This document shows, piece after piece, positions 1 to 16,261 of a stretch of DNA of 64,000 nucleotides (positions within the stretch are counted from its first letter, which is position 1; every line of letters begins with the position of its first letter). A model generated the notes under the pieces. The model made no database searches, was not told the DNA's origin, and saw only the letters and a program-made list of their open reading frames with translations. Made by a program: the position numbers and the translations under genes. This stretch comes from Guillardia theta CCMP2712 (Eukaryota > Cryptophyceae > Pyrenomonadales > Geminigeraceae): NCBI RefSeq assembly GCF_000315625.1, contig NW_005434640.1:5971-69970 (forward strand). Reading direction: 5' to 3'.

Positions 1-120
1 CTCTCTCTCCTTCCTTCTTGTTGTCTCCTCCTCTCACAACTTCTTTGTCTCTACGTCCCACTTCCTCTTACCATTATTGTTCTTCTACTCTCCTGTCTTG
101 TATTCTCTCCTTTCCTCCTC

Positions 121-178
121 CTCTCCTCTCCTCTCCTCTTCTCTCCTCTCCTCTCCTCTCCTCTCCTCTCCTCTCGGT
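121..178. repeat. CCTCT pentanucleotide microsatellite
   Basis: A pyrimidine-only run of CCTCT units in a pyrimidine-rich tract that covers most of positions 1-650. The long open frames across it are compositional and I do not read them as genes. Confidence 0.9.
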
Positions 179-299
179 GCAACATCATCTTGTACATTAT
201 TCGATATTATTTTCTAGCTACACGTGTACGGCAACGAGCATCAAGAATCAGAAATCAAGCAGCAGCCTCTTCCCCTCCCTCCTCCTCTCCCCCTCGTCG

Positions 300-1040
300 T
301 CGAAGTTTGGCATCGGAATACCTCCTTGGCCTCCTCCTCCTCCTCCCCTCCCTTTCCTGCTCCTGCCTCCCCTCCTCCTCCCTTGCCCTGCTGAGTTCGC
401 TCTCTCTCCACTCGCTCCAGCTCCTTGGGAAGCCTCTCACCTGCACGTGTTTCATCCTCTTTCCTCCCCGTGTCCCTCGCGTTCGTCGCCTCCTACCTCT
501 CCTCTCTTCCCCTCGAGCATATCCCTCCCCAACATTCCCCTCCTCTCCCTCCCTCCTCCTCCTCCTCTCCTGCCTCCCCCTCCTCTCCTCTCCTCCCTCC
601 TCTCCTCCCTTACCCGTCGGGATCCTCCTGCCGTCCAGCACAGGATGCTTCAGAGGAGTTTTAGCGCTTTCTGACAGCTCGGACAAGATGCTCTTCTGAC
701 TGTTTGTGGTCCTGGCGGAGGGTGAGAGGAGGAGGAGGAGGAGGAGGAGGAGGAGGAGGAGGTGGTGGTGGTGGAGGAGGAGGACAGAGAGAGAGGGAGG
801 GAGAGGGAGAGAGGGAGAGGGAGAGGGAGAGAGTTGCCTGTTTGTCTTCCTGCTGCTGTTGTGAACCCTGCCGATATAGAAATCAGGTGAGGAGTGAAGC
901 GAACAGAGCAGCTGAGAGGAGGAGAGCAAAGGGAAGGGAGGAGGAACGAGGAGGAACGAGGAGGAGAGCGAGAGAGCTGGAGAGGACCTCGACGATTTCG
1001 ATTCGTTGAGAGAATCATTCGTGTCACTGATAGAGCCATT
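300..1040 (-). CDS. Fragment of an unrecognised minus-strand gene (exons only)
   Basis: I do not recognise this gene. The best-supported exon is 699-614. It is preceded by a CAG acceptor, ends at a GTAAGG donor, and encodes a normal-looking stretch beginning with residues QKSILSELSES and ending DGRRIPT. A phase-compatible continuation lies after the acceptor at 441 and reads as a charged helix (ERLPKELERVERERTQ). A possible start exon (MALSVTRMILS) is at 1039-1000. The spaces between are purine/pyrimidine repeats typical of introns here. The gene would run off the left edge of the window. The model is tentative because only one exon has two convincing splice sites. Confidence 0.33.
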
Positions 1041-1371
1041 CAGTCACACGTCAGCATAGCAAGGAAGGAGAAGGAGAGAGGAAGGGGAGGGAGGACTAGG
1101 AACAAGGCAGGGGAGCAGGAGGTAGAAGAAGAGCAGGAGGAAGAGGGGGCAGAGGAGGAATCCGCGGAAAAGATAGAGGAGGGGGATGCAAAGCAAGATG
1201 TCTAGGAGGAGGCAGAGGAGGAGGCAGAGGAAGGAAAAGGAGGAGGCAGAGGAGGAGGCAGGAGAGGAGGCAGAGGAAGGAAAAGGAGGAGGCAGAGGAG
1301 GAGGAGGAGAATACTTCAATCTCCTCGATCGGTCAAGATGCTTGCTGGGGGTTGCTAGTCTCAACGGTCAG

Positions 1372-6035
<4,664 letters not shown>

Positions 6036-6109
6036 CTGAAACTTGAGATTGGGTTCAAACAAGAGGGAGGGAGGGGGCAGGGAGGGAGGCAGTGATGAAG
6101 GTAGGCAGA

Positions 6110-6270
6110 GGAGGAGAGGGAGAGGGAGAGGGAGGGAGGGAGGGAGGGAGACAGCCAGATAGGCAGGCAGGGAGGGAGGGTGGTGGGTGGGTGGGTGGCA
6201 AGAAGGGAGGGAGGGAGCATCGAGGGGAGGGAGGGAGGGAGGGAGGGAGGGAGGGAGGGAGGGAGGAATG
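6110..6270. repeat. GGGA/GGGAGG purine microsatellite
   Basis: Tandem GGGA-type units with GGGT interruptions in the 5' flank or first intron of the Kelch gene. No gene is visible between this array and the GC-rich block that starts near 6560. Confidence 0.85.
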
Positions 6271-6559
6271 CAGGGAGAATTTCAATTCAGCACAGTTGTT
6301 GCAGGCAACACAAGAGCAAGCGGTTGACCATGTTCGACTCTCTCACTCCCTCCTCACCTCTTCGCTCTTCCGCCATAGCAGCGAGTTGATCCTGTTCCCG
6401 CCTTCCCCCATCACACCTCCATTTGCAGACCTTGCCTCTACCTGTCTACCCCCCTCCCCCTACTCTGTTTTTTTCGATTGAGATACTAATAGAAAACTTC
6501 AATCCTCGTACCAAGCCGATCCAACCAGACGTGAGTTTAACGGCTGCAAGGCCTTTCTT

Positions 6560-7330
6560 TTCCGTCTTGGTCGATGCCGGGTTCCCGCCCGGCCAAGCCG
6601 GCTGCTACTAGCGGCGGCTCGGCCGGGCCCGGGCCCGGGGCCCCCGCTTCCGAAGTTCAAGGCTTCGATCGGACGGTCTGACAGCCGCAGCTCGGAGTGC
6701 CGGGTCCATCGCACTGAGGGGCGGCGGGCCCGGTTTCGGAGTTCGAGCCACGGCGGGCCGTGCAAGCGGCTCGGGCATGGCCGCCGCGCGCCCGGGATGA
6801 TGCAGCCTGCGGGCCGCGGCCCCCCGGTGCCCCTCAGTCCCGGAAGGAATGAATCTCGTACCGGCGTGCCCGGCACCGGAACTTCCTCCCGGGAGTCCGG
6901 TCCTGCGGACTGCCAGTGGGCCGGCGCCGCCCGGGCCCGGGCCGGCGCCTTCGCGATCAGGCCCCGGCCGTCTGATCGGACTCCGGGATCATCGGATGGC
7001 AGGGCCGCATAGTAGCCTGGTTTTACTCTAGTACTACCGTACCGTATGAACTTCGGAACTTCCGAACTTCGGAACTTCCGAACTCGGCATTGATGACCGG
7101 ATCTTCTTTACTCACTTGAAGGGCTATTAGTACTCTTTACTCAAAGTTAGTACTAGTATGCGGCTCCGAGGCTCGGTTTACTAAACTTTCCGAAGTCTCT
7201 CAGTTTACTAGTGGCCCTTTACAGCGGCTAGAAGAACCAGCTTGTCATCAGGTCATGATGCTGATCCGATCAGGTGCAAGTTGGATGGACCCGGCCTCAT
7301 GGTAAGGCAGTGGGACTTCCGAACGTCTAA
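6560..7330. repeat. GC-extreme palindrome-rich block E1
   Basis: Very GC-rich with CCGGGCCC-type palindromes at the left, then an alternation of TTCGGAACTTCC units (7048-7090) and GTACTACCGTACCGTA. The right part carries TTTACTCAAAGTTAGTACT (7118-7150), the reverse complement of a motif also found in other blocks. No convincing coding sequence: frames are short and Pro/Arg/Ala compositional. I interpret it as one copy of a dispersed family (E1-E11). Confidence 0.7.
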
Positions 7331-8382
7331 CAGTCTTTGACCGGCGAAGGTCACTTAACATTGATAAGTAAAAATAGAACGGTACCAACTCGTGTCGGGA
7401 TGGCCGACGGTCACGATTGCTACCGTAGTTTTAGAGTGAATGTGGTTCGGAACCTCTGCCGATGAAATATTTGAAATGATGGGATCAAACTTCAAAATTC
7501 ACAACATAATATCCACTTTCAGTTCAAATGTTTTATGAGTCTCGGGGCGAAGCGTTCTTTACTACAACCTTTACAAATCTGGGGTTGAGTACCCCGTGGC
7601 CTCCCAGATCCACCCCTTCCTACCCGCGGCCACTGGTGGATTATAAGAGATTATCTCCTCAACCCCCCTTTTCCCTCTTCTTTCCCACACTTTTGTGTCT
7701 CACAAGGGGGTGGTCAGGCGTACGGTGGGGTGACCTTATCCATGTGGAGGGGTCCGTCGTCAAGCAGCATGGCTGACATCGACCTTCGGAACGCAGAAAG
7801 GACTCGAGGTAGGGTGGGATCAAGGAGAATGATCACATAACGGATAGGGAAAATGACGGGGTAGTAAGTCTGGAATGAACGGGTAGGTATTGTTCTATCC
7901 TTGATCTTCAACATGTGCCAGGGGGTGGGGTGGTGAGTGCTGATCTTGAGAAGTAAACTTCAGACCCTTTGATGTCAGCCCAGGGTTGCTGTAGGAAGGG
8001 GGTAGTACCCCTGGAGCAAAGCATTCCGCTGTCCACCCCCCCGGGGTACATGGTTAATTATTCTCCGAAATCACCCCGCACCAAATCGATAAATAGGGGG
8101 TGGGGTTGTGTCATCGACCCCTGTGACTTGAAACGACGTGTTCTCGGAACGTTTTGTGACTACCGGAAGAGGGTGAGGTGGAGAGGATGAGAAGGGGATA
8201 ACAGTAATCCGGTCAGGCAGCAGACGGACACAGTCACGCGAACCAAACCTTAGAGCATCTGTCACCTATTCAAGATCTGCTCCTGCTTGCCTTATCACCT
8301 ACCATCAACTTGATCAGCAAACAAACTCTATCTACAAACTCTCCTCCATCGTTCGTTTTCACCGTCAAATCTGATATTTGTC
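7331..8382. other. Gene-free stretch with C-rich TACCCC/GGGGTA tracts
   Basis: No gene is visible. It contains repeated GGGGTA or TACCCC words (7590, 7999, 8040-8050) and ends in the 5' flank of the open frame at 8383. Similar tracts lie upstream of several other genes in this window. Confidence 0.5.
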
Positions 8383-8949
8383 ATGGTTTCATACGAAGAA
8401 AGGGAATCCTGCAAGAAGGTGCAGGCATGGCTTGCGAATGCCCAGGTCGATGCAGAAGAAATACAAGCTGCCTCTACTCAATCTAGCCTGGTTGGCAACC
8501 GTAGGCGAATTCTCCTTGCTCCCCCCGAGGAGCCCCCAGCGGAGCAGGAAACCGCGCCTGCTCCCAACATGTTAGACATGTTTACGTCGGTACTTACCCT
8601 GGCTCCAAGAGCGCCGGAGTCACCACATTCCTTGCAAGAGCCACCGTGCGTCCCGCCATCGCCTGCAAATAGCAATGTCTCTTCCTCGTCCTTTCAGCAG
8701 CTGGGGGAGGCGCTCTCGGGGCTGAGCGAGCACGTCTTGCAATCAGGCATTCTGAGGTCAGGATTCAACTCTCTCTTTGAGAAACCGAGCACGCCAGACA
8801 ACACGAAACAGATGCTCGCTCGCAGCATCGACGTCGCACACTTCAATGCAGCTCAACAGAGGCGAAGGTCGACTTGCTCCATGCCGTCTTCAACAAGACC
8901 TGGGACAAGAAATGGGACAACAACCAAGCGTCTTAGTCGATGTAATTAG
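8383..8949 (+). pseudogene. Unrecognised 188-aa open frame, probably frameshifted near its 3' end
   Basis: I do not recognise the family. An ATG at 8383 opens an uninterrupted frame with a helical start (ERESCKKVQAWLANAQ), a Pro/Glu-rich middle and a helical segment before residue 160. From about 8862 the predicted protein becomes a low-quality Arg/Ser/Thr string. The overlapping frame over the same bases instead reads VDLLHAVFNKTWDKKW and stops at 8939, which looks far more like protein. That pattern suggests a one- or two-base indel, either a decaying gene or an assembly error. It sits between GC-extreme blocks E1 and E2, so a link to those elements is possible but unproven. Confidence 0.5.
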
Positions 8950-9059
8950 GAAGTCTATATAGATTGTACATCAAAACTATATGTAAAGCAATCAATGGCG
9001 ATCATAACAAGAATCTTCAAATTTAAGCTCAAATACCAAGATTCCTGATTTCAAATCTA

Positions 9060-9960
9060 GACTGATGTCTAAGAGCACCGGCAGCTCGAAACTACATGTT
9101 CGGGCTGAGTTTGCCATAGGTCAGTGAACCCTGTAGCAGTTTCTGCTTTTGTTTTGGGGACAGCAGTTCGCAGGATTGGGGTTGGTTCTCCGAGGCTGTC
9201 TTTTCAAGTTGCCTTCCGAACTTCAGGCTCACCGTTTGGCCTCAGTGCGACAGGCCGCCGGCCGCACATTCTGTAGTTTTTTGGCTGAGAGCCTCGGAGT
9301 GTCCGTCAGCCGGGTACGGTCACTGTCAAGCCGCCTTCTCGACTCTCTGACGTATGAGCTCGAGTCAGACTCAGCATATAAGAGACTCCCGTCTCTTGCA
9401 GTCACTGCCTCTCATTCAATGCCAGCCCGCCCGGCGCCGGTGGGTTTAGCGCCGGGCTGACTGGCTCCGAGGCTCGGAGTGAGGCTCAGCGAGTGATAGC
9501 GGCATCGGCGGCCCGCCTGAGCACGTCACTGAGTCACGGTCGGAGGCGAGTCACGGGCCGAGGGCCCGGCGGCGTCACCCGGTGACCGCGCCGGGCGGCC
9601 CCCGCGGCCCGGGGCGGCCCGGCCGCCGGGGCCGCCGCCGCCGCCGTGCCGGGCGGCCGGGCCCGCCGGGCCCAGCCCCGGGGGCCCCCGGCAGTGCCAG
9701 TGCCGCCACGGCGGCCGCCGCGGCCGGGCGGCGCCGGGCGGCCCGCCCGGAGCCTCCTCAGGCTCGGACTCGGCCCGCCGGAGGGCCTGTCCGACCGCGG
9801 CGGGCCCGCGGGCTGGGCCGCCGCCGGCCCCGGTGCGGCGCCCCGACCGGGTGTGTACGGTACTACCGTCACCAACTGAGTCGGGCCCCGCCGAACTTCG
9901 GAACTTCCACGGCACATTCGGCCGCAGTCACGTAGTACGGAGTACCGTCATGGCATCAAG
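9060..9960. repeat. GC-extreme palindrome-rich block E2
   Basis: The core at 9560-9850 is almost entirely G and C, with GCCGCC, CCCGGG and GGGCCC words. The left part (9155-9200) carries GACAGCAGT, GCAGGATTGGG and TTGGTTCTC in order, the same words as block E6 in reverse orientation (29465-29515). Right of the core are GTACGGTACTACCG and AACTTCGGAACTTCC words. Long open frames on both strands are compositional and not conserved-looking. Confidence 0.7.
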
Positions 9961-10106
9961 TTCCGATTGAATAAATCAACTCATGATTAGTCAATTTGTG
10001 TCACTATAGTGTTTTTAACTTAACTTTGTTTTTAAAGATTTGGAGAGAACCCCTTGACCGGGTTCCATAGTCAACACGGCACCGCCTATAGTCAAGTGAG
10101 GGCTTG

Positions 10107-11070
10107 ATGGCCCCCTCCATGCTGGTGGGAAGTTGGCTTGGAGGTGAGAGGCGGAACCTGGTCGTGGGTACGCTCTTGGCATGCATGCTAGCCGACGTGA
10201 AAGATGCTCATGGAGTCGCAAGCGTCATGCCCTTAAGTCGAGCGAGCGAGGCCCGTCCTCTGGTACAACCCACCTTGGTTCGAGAGGGTCTGCAAAAATT
10301 TGTCACGTTTGTGTTGCCGCTGTCAGAGCGCGCATGGATTGAGCGCCCTGACGTATCGTGCTGTTCTTCAAGTCCTACCACGTCAAATGTGCAGTTCACA
10401 AAGAAAGTGAAGCTCGAAAATGTAGTGAGAGTGCGAAGAAACCAGGTTCACGATGTCGCTTTCCACGGAACGAGCAGGCGAATGCCAAAGCGCAGTGAAA
10501 ACTCACCTGAGAGTCAGATAACAAACCAGTACACTGGACGACATTATGATGAAAAGGTAAGAATATGCACTATGAGTCGTTGATGTGTAACATTACCTTG
10601 CCTGTCTTCTCTTCGTTGCAACTTCTTGATTGAAATCTACAATTTCAGGACTTGGTGGAAGAGGAGAATGCTGGAGGCGACATTGATATCATAGAGTTAT
10701 CTGAAGATGATTATGAGATCATCAGCCATGCAGGCTCAATACCGAAGAGGAAGGGAAAAGGAGCTCTGGCAAAGACGATTGCAGGCTCTGGCGATCGTTC
10801 GATCACTGACGGGGGTGTGTGAAGTGGTTCGTTGTTCTTTCTCCCGGTTGTGACGAGTTTGTCAGGGAATGACGATCTTCACTGCATGACGGTCGTTCAA
10901 CTCAAGGAAATCTGCCGATCGCAGAAACTGAAGCTAACGGTAAGCTCCGCTGCTCAGTGTGCTCTCCTGTGATGTTGGCCGTTGAAATGAAGGGGAAGAA
11001 ACAAGAGTTGATAGACAGGATTCGGGGAAATTCGCAGCAAGCACAAGAAGTTGTGAACAATGCAAGGTAA
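10107..11070 (+). CDS. SAP-domain protein with a SUMO-interaction-like motif
   Basis: Four exons keep phase: 10107-10556, 10649-10814, 10866-10939 and 10993-11070, giving about 255 residues. The C-terminus (TVVQLKEICRSQKL followed by LTGKKQELIDRIRG) matches the helix-extended loop-helix SAP domain, which binds AT-rich scaffold DNA. Exon 2 encodes IDIIELSEDDYEII, a hydrophobic core followed by acidic residues, the form of a SUMO-interaction motif, then a basic patch (PKRKGKG). A nuclear, chromatin-associated role is inferred from SAP plus the basic patch. The N-terminal 90 residues are less convincing and the true start may lie downstream of 10107; the last acceptor (TGAAATGAAG) is weak. The gene lies just right of GC-extreme block E2 and is convergent with the coiled-coil locus at 11.4-12.1 kb. 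Confidence 0.65.
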
Positions 11071-11400
11071 CCGAGGAGGAACAGGTGGGCGGAAGCAACC
11101 GTCGAGCTGGTCTCATTTGTAATACAATTTTTTTCATGACAAATTAAGTGCTTCGAATGAAGATTGGACACAACTGATTTTCGAAAATCACTCACTCACC
11201 TGTTCTATGGTTGACTTGATGCAACATCCATATATGGAATTGAGATGATACCACTCAAGTGAATTCGGTGCATACAAACACTCAAAACTTTATATTCACA
11301 CAAACTAACACAAAAATCAACGTTGGAAATCTTTCACCAAAATCAACGCCTGAAGAATGAAAACTTAAGAGAAGAATCTCTTGTACCCAAAGAGATTCGA

Positions 11401-12140
11401 TTAACAAGACGCAGTACAACTTTCTTCCATCTTCGAGAGGTCGAGACGGTATTCGGCTAGTTTTCGCTCGCATTTTGCAATCTTCTCCGTCAGGTACAAC
11501 TTCTCGACTTGACGTTCTTGGGCAGACAGCATCTTATACTCACTCAGTTTCTTCTCATCCACCATCGCTCCATGTTGCGCTTCTCCTGATTCTAAAAGTG
11601 AAAGGAGATTGCGATATTTTGCAAGTTTCTCCTGTCGTTCCTCGATCTTGCCAAGTATTTTCAATCGCTTGTCTTTCGATTCTTTGCGTTTAGTCGGTTG
11701 CAGCTGTAATGATTCGACCTTCTGCTCGTCTACCATCAAGTTGTTTAGATGCATTGCCTCTGGAAGTTTGCCTGACATTATATCCTTCATTTGGGCTAAC
11801 GCAGCTTCCTTTTCATCGTCACGCAAACCTTGAAACATCGCAACAACTGTATCAGGCCTGGCTTGCAACCTTGTCGGACATGTCTTGCAGAGCTTGTCAA
11901 ACTGCTTGGTGAACCTCTCTACAGACTTTCCTCGACCTTATCGAGCGCACACCGCAGCTGATCTACATGATGAACACGTTCTGTCTTGATCGCAAAGGTG
12001 GGCCGAGAGCATGTAACCCACTGCTTCTGCGATAGAGCTGAGAGTCTTGTCGCTGGGGAGACGACGAAAGCTGTTGTGAGCTGCAACCTTGATCCTCTTC
12101 CAACCAGCTCTCTCGTTCCACCCACTCCTCCTTCCGCCGC
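11401..12140 (-). pseudogene. Coiled-coil protein locus, reading frame interrupted
   Basis: The 3' part (about 11925-11401) reads continuously as a charged helical protein (FTKQFDKLCKTC, LRDDEKEAALAQMKDIM, KLAEYRLDLSKMEE) with heptad-like spacing, ending at 11401. Immediately upstream, around 12045-11926, a different frame reads just as well (HHVDQLRCALDKVEES) and stops at 11924-11926. The two meet with a single-base offset and no room for an intron. A further upstream segment (RKEEWVERESWLEED) precedes a possible 35-nt intron. I read this as one gene carrying an indel, either a pseudogene or a sequence error. No family is recognised. Confidence 0.45.
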
Positions 12141-12369
12141 CACTGCCGCCACCACCAGCCATAGGGTTGAGACGAGCACAGCCATTTGCCGCTTCTGCAT
12201 TCAACTATACCCCACCCCCTGTTTCATGTTTGCGCTTTTCGGACCCTTAGTTTATTTATGTACTACCCTACCTTTTACCAGTCATTTAGTATCACTTCAT
12301 ACGCTTACCCCCTCCCTGGAGAACATTCCTACCCATATTTTTTACACAAGCCACTGCTCAGTGCCTAGT

Positions 12370-12910
12370 GCCTGACCGTTCACGGTTGTCACCGTGGCAC
12401 CGTGGCATGACCCGGGCCCGGCGGGTCCGAGTCACGCCCGATCTCCGGGGCCCGGCCCGCTGCCCCGTGCGGCAGTGCGGCAGGCCTTACTAGTTACCGC
12501 CGCCGCTGGGCAGGCATCCAGGCTTGCGGCGCGGGCGAATCAAGCCCGCCGCCGCGGCGGACTCGAGCCCGCCGGGCCGCCCGGGCTGACTCGTGCCGGC
12601 GCGGGGCGGCGCAGCCGCCGCCGGCCTCCGTCGGAGGCCGGCGCGGCCGGGCTGCAGTCACTGGCACTGAGTGCCAGGATCATCGATCCGATGATCGGCC
12701 GCGGGCCGCGACTCAGGCCCTCAGACAGGCTCCGGCGGGCCCAAGCTGCACACGGCACGGTCACTCTGACTGTCACGGTGCCACAGGCTGGCACGGCCAC
12801 CGTGACGACGCCCGGCCGGGCCCGCCGCGGGCCCCCGGCGGGTCACTTACTGAGTGGCAGATCACAGGCTGAGTCATGCGATAGCCGGTACGGTAGACGA
12901 AGTCATCTGA
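12370..12910. repeat. GC-extreme palindrome-rich block E3
   Basis: Begins near CACGGTTGTCACCGTGGCACCGT-type inverted words and continues as GC-rich sequence with CCCGGGC, CCGCCGG and GTGCCACAG/CTGTCACGG words, ending at GATAGCCGGTACGGTAGACG (12880-12900). Open frames across it are compositional. Confidence 0.65.
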
Positions 12911-13409
12911 AGCATTATGGTTCTACAGCATAATCTGAGACCCCCTTGGGATCCTGACGTGGCATCCTTCATCAGGATGCCAAAGTTCCTTCCAACATCT
13001 TCTTCGGCGACGTCCCTCTTCTTCTTCAAGTAAGCTAATCATTCATTTCATCACGTTCTTGACTGCCTCCTCTCCCTCTCCCTCGCCCTCACCATCTCCC
13101 TCTCCCTCTCCCTCTCTCCCTCCCTTCCTCTCTTTCCTTTCCTCGTCCACTCCCTCTTCTTGCTTGTTCTCTCCGTCTCCGTCTCCGTCTAACTGCACCA
13201 TTTTCCTGGTTATCTACCTTTATCCTGCCCCGTTTCCCTTCCTCTCTACCCCCGCCTCCCTCTCTCTCCCCCTCTCCTTCTTCTTTCCCTCCTTCCCTCC
13301 CTCGTTCTCACCTCTGAACTTCCTCCCCCCGCTTCCCCCTCTCTCACCTTGCTCTGATTCCCTGGTTAATTCACTTTTCACTGTCCCCTCCCTCTCCCCA
13401 CCACCCTCC

Positions 13410-13595
13410 NNNNNNNNNNNNNNNNNNNNNNNNNNNNNNNNNNNNNNNNNNNNNNNNNNNNNNNNNNNNNNNNNNNNNNNNNNNNNNNNNNNNNNNNNNN
13501 NNNNNNNNNNNNNNNNNNNNNNNNNNNNNNNNNNNNNNNNNNNNNNNNNNNNNNNNNNNNNNNNNNNNNNNNNNNNNNNNNNNNNNNNNNNNNNN
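13410..13595. other. Assembly gap (186 N)
   Basis: A run of N inside pyrimidine-rich, probably intronic sequence of the plus-strand gene that ends at 14358. Confidence 0.99.
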
Positions 13596-13937
13596 GGGGA
13601 GGGAGGGCGGAGTTTGTGACGGGTGTGAAGTTTGATTTTATCTACAGGAGTGTGGGACAGGGCAGATGACATCGATGCTCTTGCACAGGTGAAGGACATC
13701 AGATGAAGATGTGGAAATGTGTAGATGATGCTGCTGCTGCTGATTGTGAAGCTGCTGCTGCTGCTGCTGATGATGATGATGATGTGATGATGGAGACAAA
13801 GATGATGGGGATTGATGTGAAGGAGGAGATGATGATTGTTACGATGATATTGCGAAGAGATTGATAGGGTTCATGTATTCTCTCGTGTTTCATGCCGATC
13901 TTTCCCCAATTCTTCACATCGTTTCTTCCTCTGACAG

Positions 13938-14358
13938 CGCGACAGTGGTGTTGGTTTGTAGAGGCAGTGACAAAGCTGTACATTGCGTCATTATCCTACC
14001 GGAGGATAAGGGTGAGTGGAGAAAATTCAAACTCCTTGCATCACATTGATCCTGTTCTCTTTCAGAACCAGATTGCTGTAGCCATGGCAGCAGGTGATAA
14101 AGTTGCGTTGAAGAAACTGGTTGTTCTGCGGGTATGAAGAGCATTTGACATGTTCGCAAGAACTGATCGAGTTTGCTAGCGGATGCTCTTCTTGGACGTC
14201 ATCAAGTTGGGATGTGACCTGCCGTTGTCAGTGCATTATGCTCGCATGTACGACAATGGCCCTTCGACTGTTCCGGACCGATGGTAAGGACGAGTTGTCA
14301 TGTTGGTCAGATCAGCAGCTGTGCTCGTTATGACGAGCTTTTTGAAGTCTTGCAGTAG
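13938..14358 (+). CDS. 3' exons of an unrecognised gene (5' part lost near the assembly gap)
   Basis: Four phase-consistent exons, 13938-14011, 14066-14131, 14180-14283 and 14319-14358 (stop TAG), separated by introns of 35-54 nt with GTGAGT, GTATGA and GTAAGG donors. They give about 93 C-terminal residues: a helical start (QWCWFVEAVTKLYIAS), then NQIAVAMAAGDKVALKK, then MLFLDVIKLGCDLPLSV and YDELFEVLQ at the end. The alternation of short helices is reminiscent of helical-repeat proteins, but I do not assign a family. A possible 5' exon (IRMPKFLPTSSSATS) is near 12975-13028. The gap at 13410-13595 prevents a full model. Confidence 0.5.
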
Positions 14359-14904
14359 AGATTTGATTGCTGTTTGCAATCGTTTCTGTTTCTGTTTCTT
14401 TCTTGCACCACTGTGGTGCTCTTGTCCAAATTACGAGGGCTCTACGATAATCTGTGAATTTGATCTCAAGCACGATGCAAACAGGAGTGTTGTTGAGGAC
14501 TGAGATTCTTGATCAGGGTTGGCATTCTTGGAGTTGTTGGATCCTTGGCACAATTTCTCGTGAGGTTCCAGCAGCAAACTCATTCCTACTCTTTGGATCT
14601 TTGTCTCTCGAACAAGATTGCATGAAGGGAGGAAAAAGAAGGTTGTTGTCTGATGACAACACATGCATCTGTGCGTTTATCACTGTGCATGTGACTGCTG
14701 GATGGTTTTGCAGGAACGAAGAACAAAAGAAGAAAGTTTGTGATATATCATGCCCATCCCCATTATTACAACAAAAGATAACCAATATACAAAGTCAAAC
14801 CTTACATGCATTTGAACCTCCTCCTCCTCTTTCTCCTCTTCCTCCTCCTCCTTCCTGCTCCTCCTCGTCCTCAGCTCCATCCTGGTTCATATCCACCTGC
14901 TCAT

Positions 14905-16206
14905 TCACTTTGCTGCTGCTTTGTTGCTTCCTCTCTCTCTCTTCTTGAGCAGCTTCGTTGCCTTCATCGACGTTTCCTTGATCACTTTCCTTACCCGCAA
15001 GTAGTCAGGATGCTCAAGCACAGACGCGTCCTCCCAGCCCCCCCTGCTTTCCTCCTCCTCCCCTGGATCGCTGAAGATTCCTCCTGTCACCACCCGGAAC
15101 TTAGTGTGCCTATGCTGTATCTCCTTCATCTTCCATGCCGCGTACGACTTGTTCTTCCACGGGCTGCTGCCCTCCTGCGGGAACTTCCAGGAGGGCAGAG
15201 GAGCACGGGACGCGTCTGGCAGCTTGTGCTCGGGCTCGCAGACGATGCGGGGGTTGAAGTGGGTGAGCATCCTCTGCGGAGAGTGACGGAGGTCGTCGGC
15301 GTCGATGGTGAGCTTGGTGGCCTTGCGAGTGAGAGGAGAGATGAGTAGCTTCGAGATCTTGTCCGACATGCTTTCCTTGTTCTTCTGATAGACGACAGCG
15401 ACAAGCTTGTGCAGGTGGAGGCGAGCAAGGTAGAAACGAGCGATCTTCTGTACCCTGATAGCATTTTTGAGGTGACTTCTGCTGTATCCTGCCTCTTCAT
15501 GTCAGAACACGTTGGTGGGGAAGAGGAGGGAGCGATGGTGAGGTAGGTGACAGGACGAGGGTGTCGGATAGCATTGAAGAAGAGGGGGACAAGAAGGAGA
15601 GATGAGGGAGAAAACGAGGAAGTGTAGAAAGAAGAGGAAGAAGAGGAGGAGAAGCAGGAAGAGGAGAAGCAGGAAGAGGAGAAGCAGGAGGTTGAGGGAT
15701 GAAGGAGAAGGAGAAGGAGGAGGAGGAGGAGGAGGAGGAGGAGGAGGAGGAGGTGGTGGTGGTGGTGGTTGAGGAGGAGGAGGAGGGGAGTCAAACCTTG
15801 GCTCATCATTTTCTTGAGGTGACTCACTCGTTTTCTCGCCTGCACTCCTCGCACCCACGCCTGCAGCTTGGTGATAGTCGCCATGATCGCAACAGATTTG
15901 GACATATCCAGGTTCCTCAGCATCGTCTGGATCTTGGCAAACTCAACCTGCCGCAGAATTGCTTCCGCCGCATCCCTCAGCTTGCTGTTGGGCCATGATC
16001 GGCGGTTCAGCCGCGCCTGCTCGCTGATGTCCCTAAGGCGGGAGTAGCGGAGGCGGATGGCGGCGATATGGTCCTTAAGGAAGCCCTTGATGTTGCGAGA
16101 GAGCGCTCGCTCGCGCGCGATGTTCTGGTTCTTGATTTGAACGCTCCTCGTCTGCGAGCCTGTCAGAGGAGGAGAAGAAGCAAGACGAGGAGAAAGAGAA
16201 AAAGGA

Positions 16207-16261
<55 letters not shown>

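Noticed and set aside
9526-9935. Several 80-130 residue frames on both strands
   Set aside because: They lie in block E2 at extreme GC content where stop codons are rare; products are Pro/Arg/Gly/Ala only.
12394-12933. 179-residue plus-strand frame
   Set aside because: It coincides with GC block E3 and has a compositional Arg/Ala/Pro product without domain signal.
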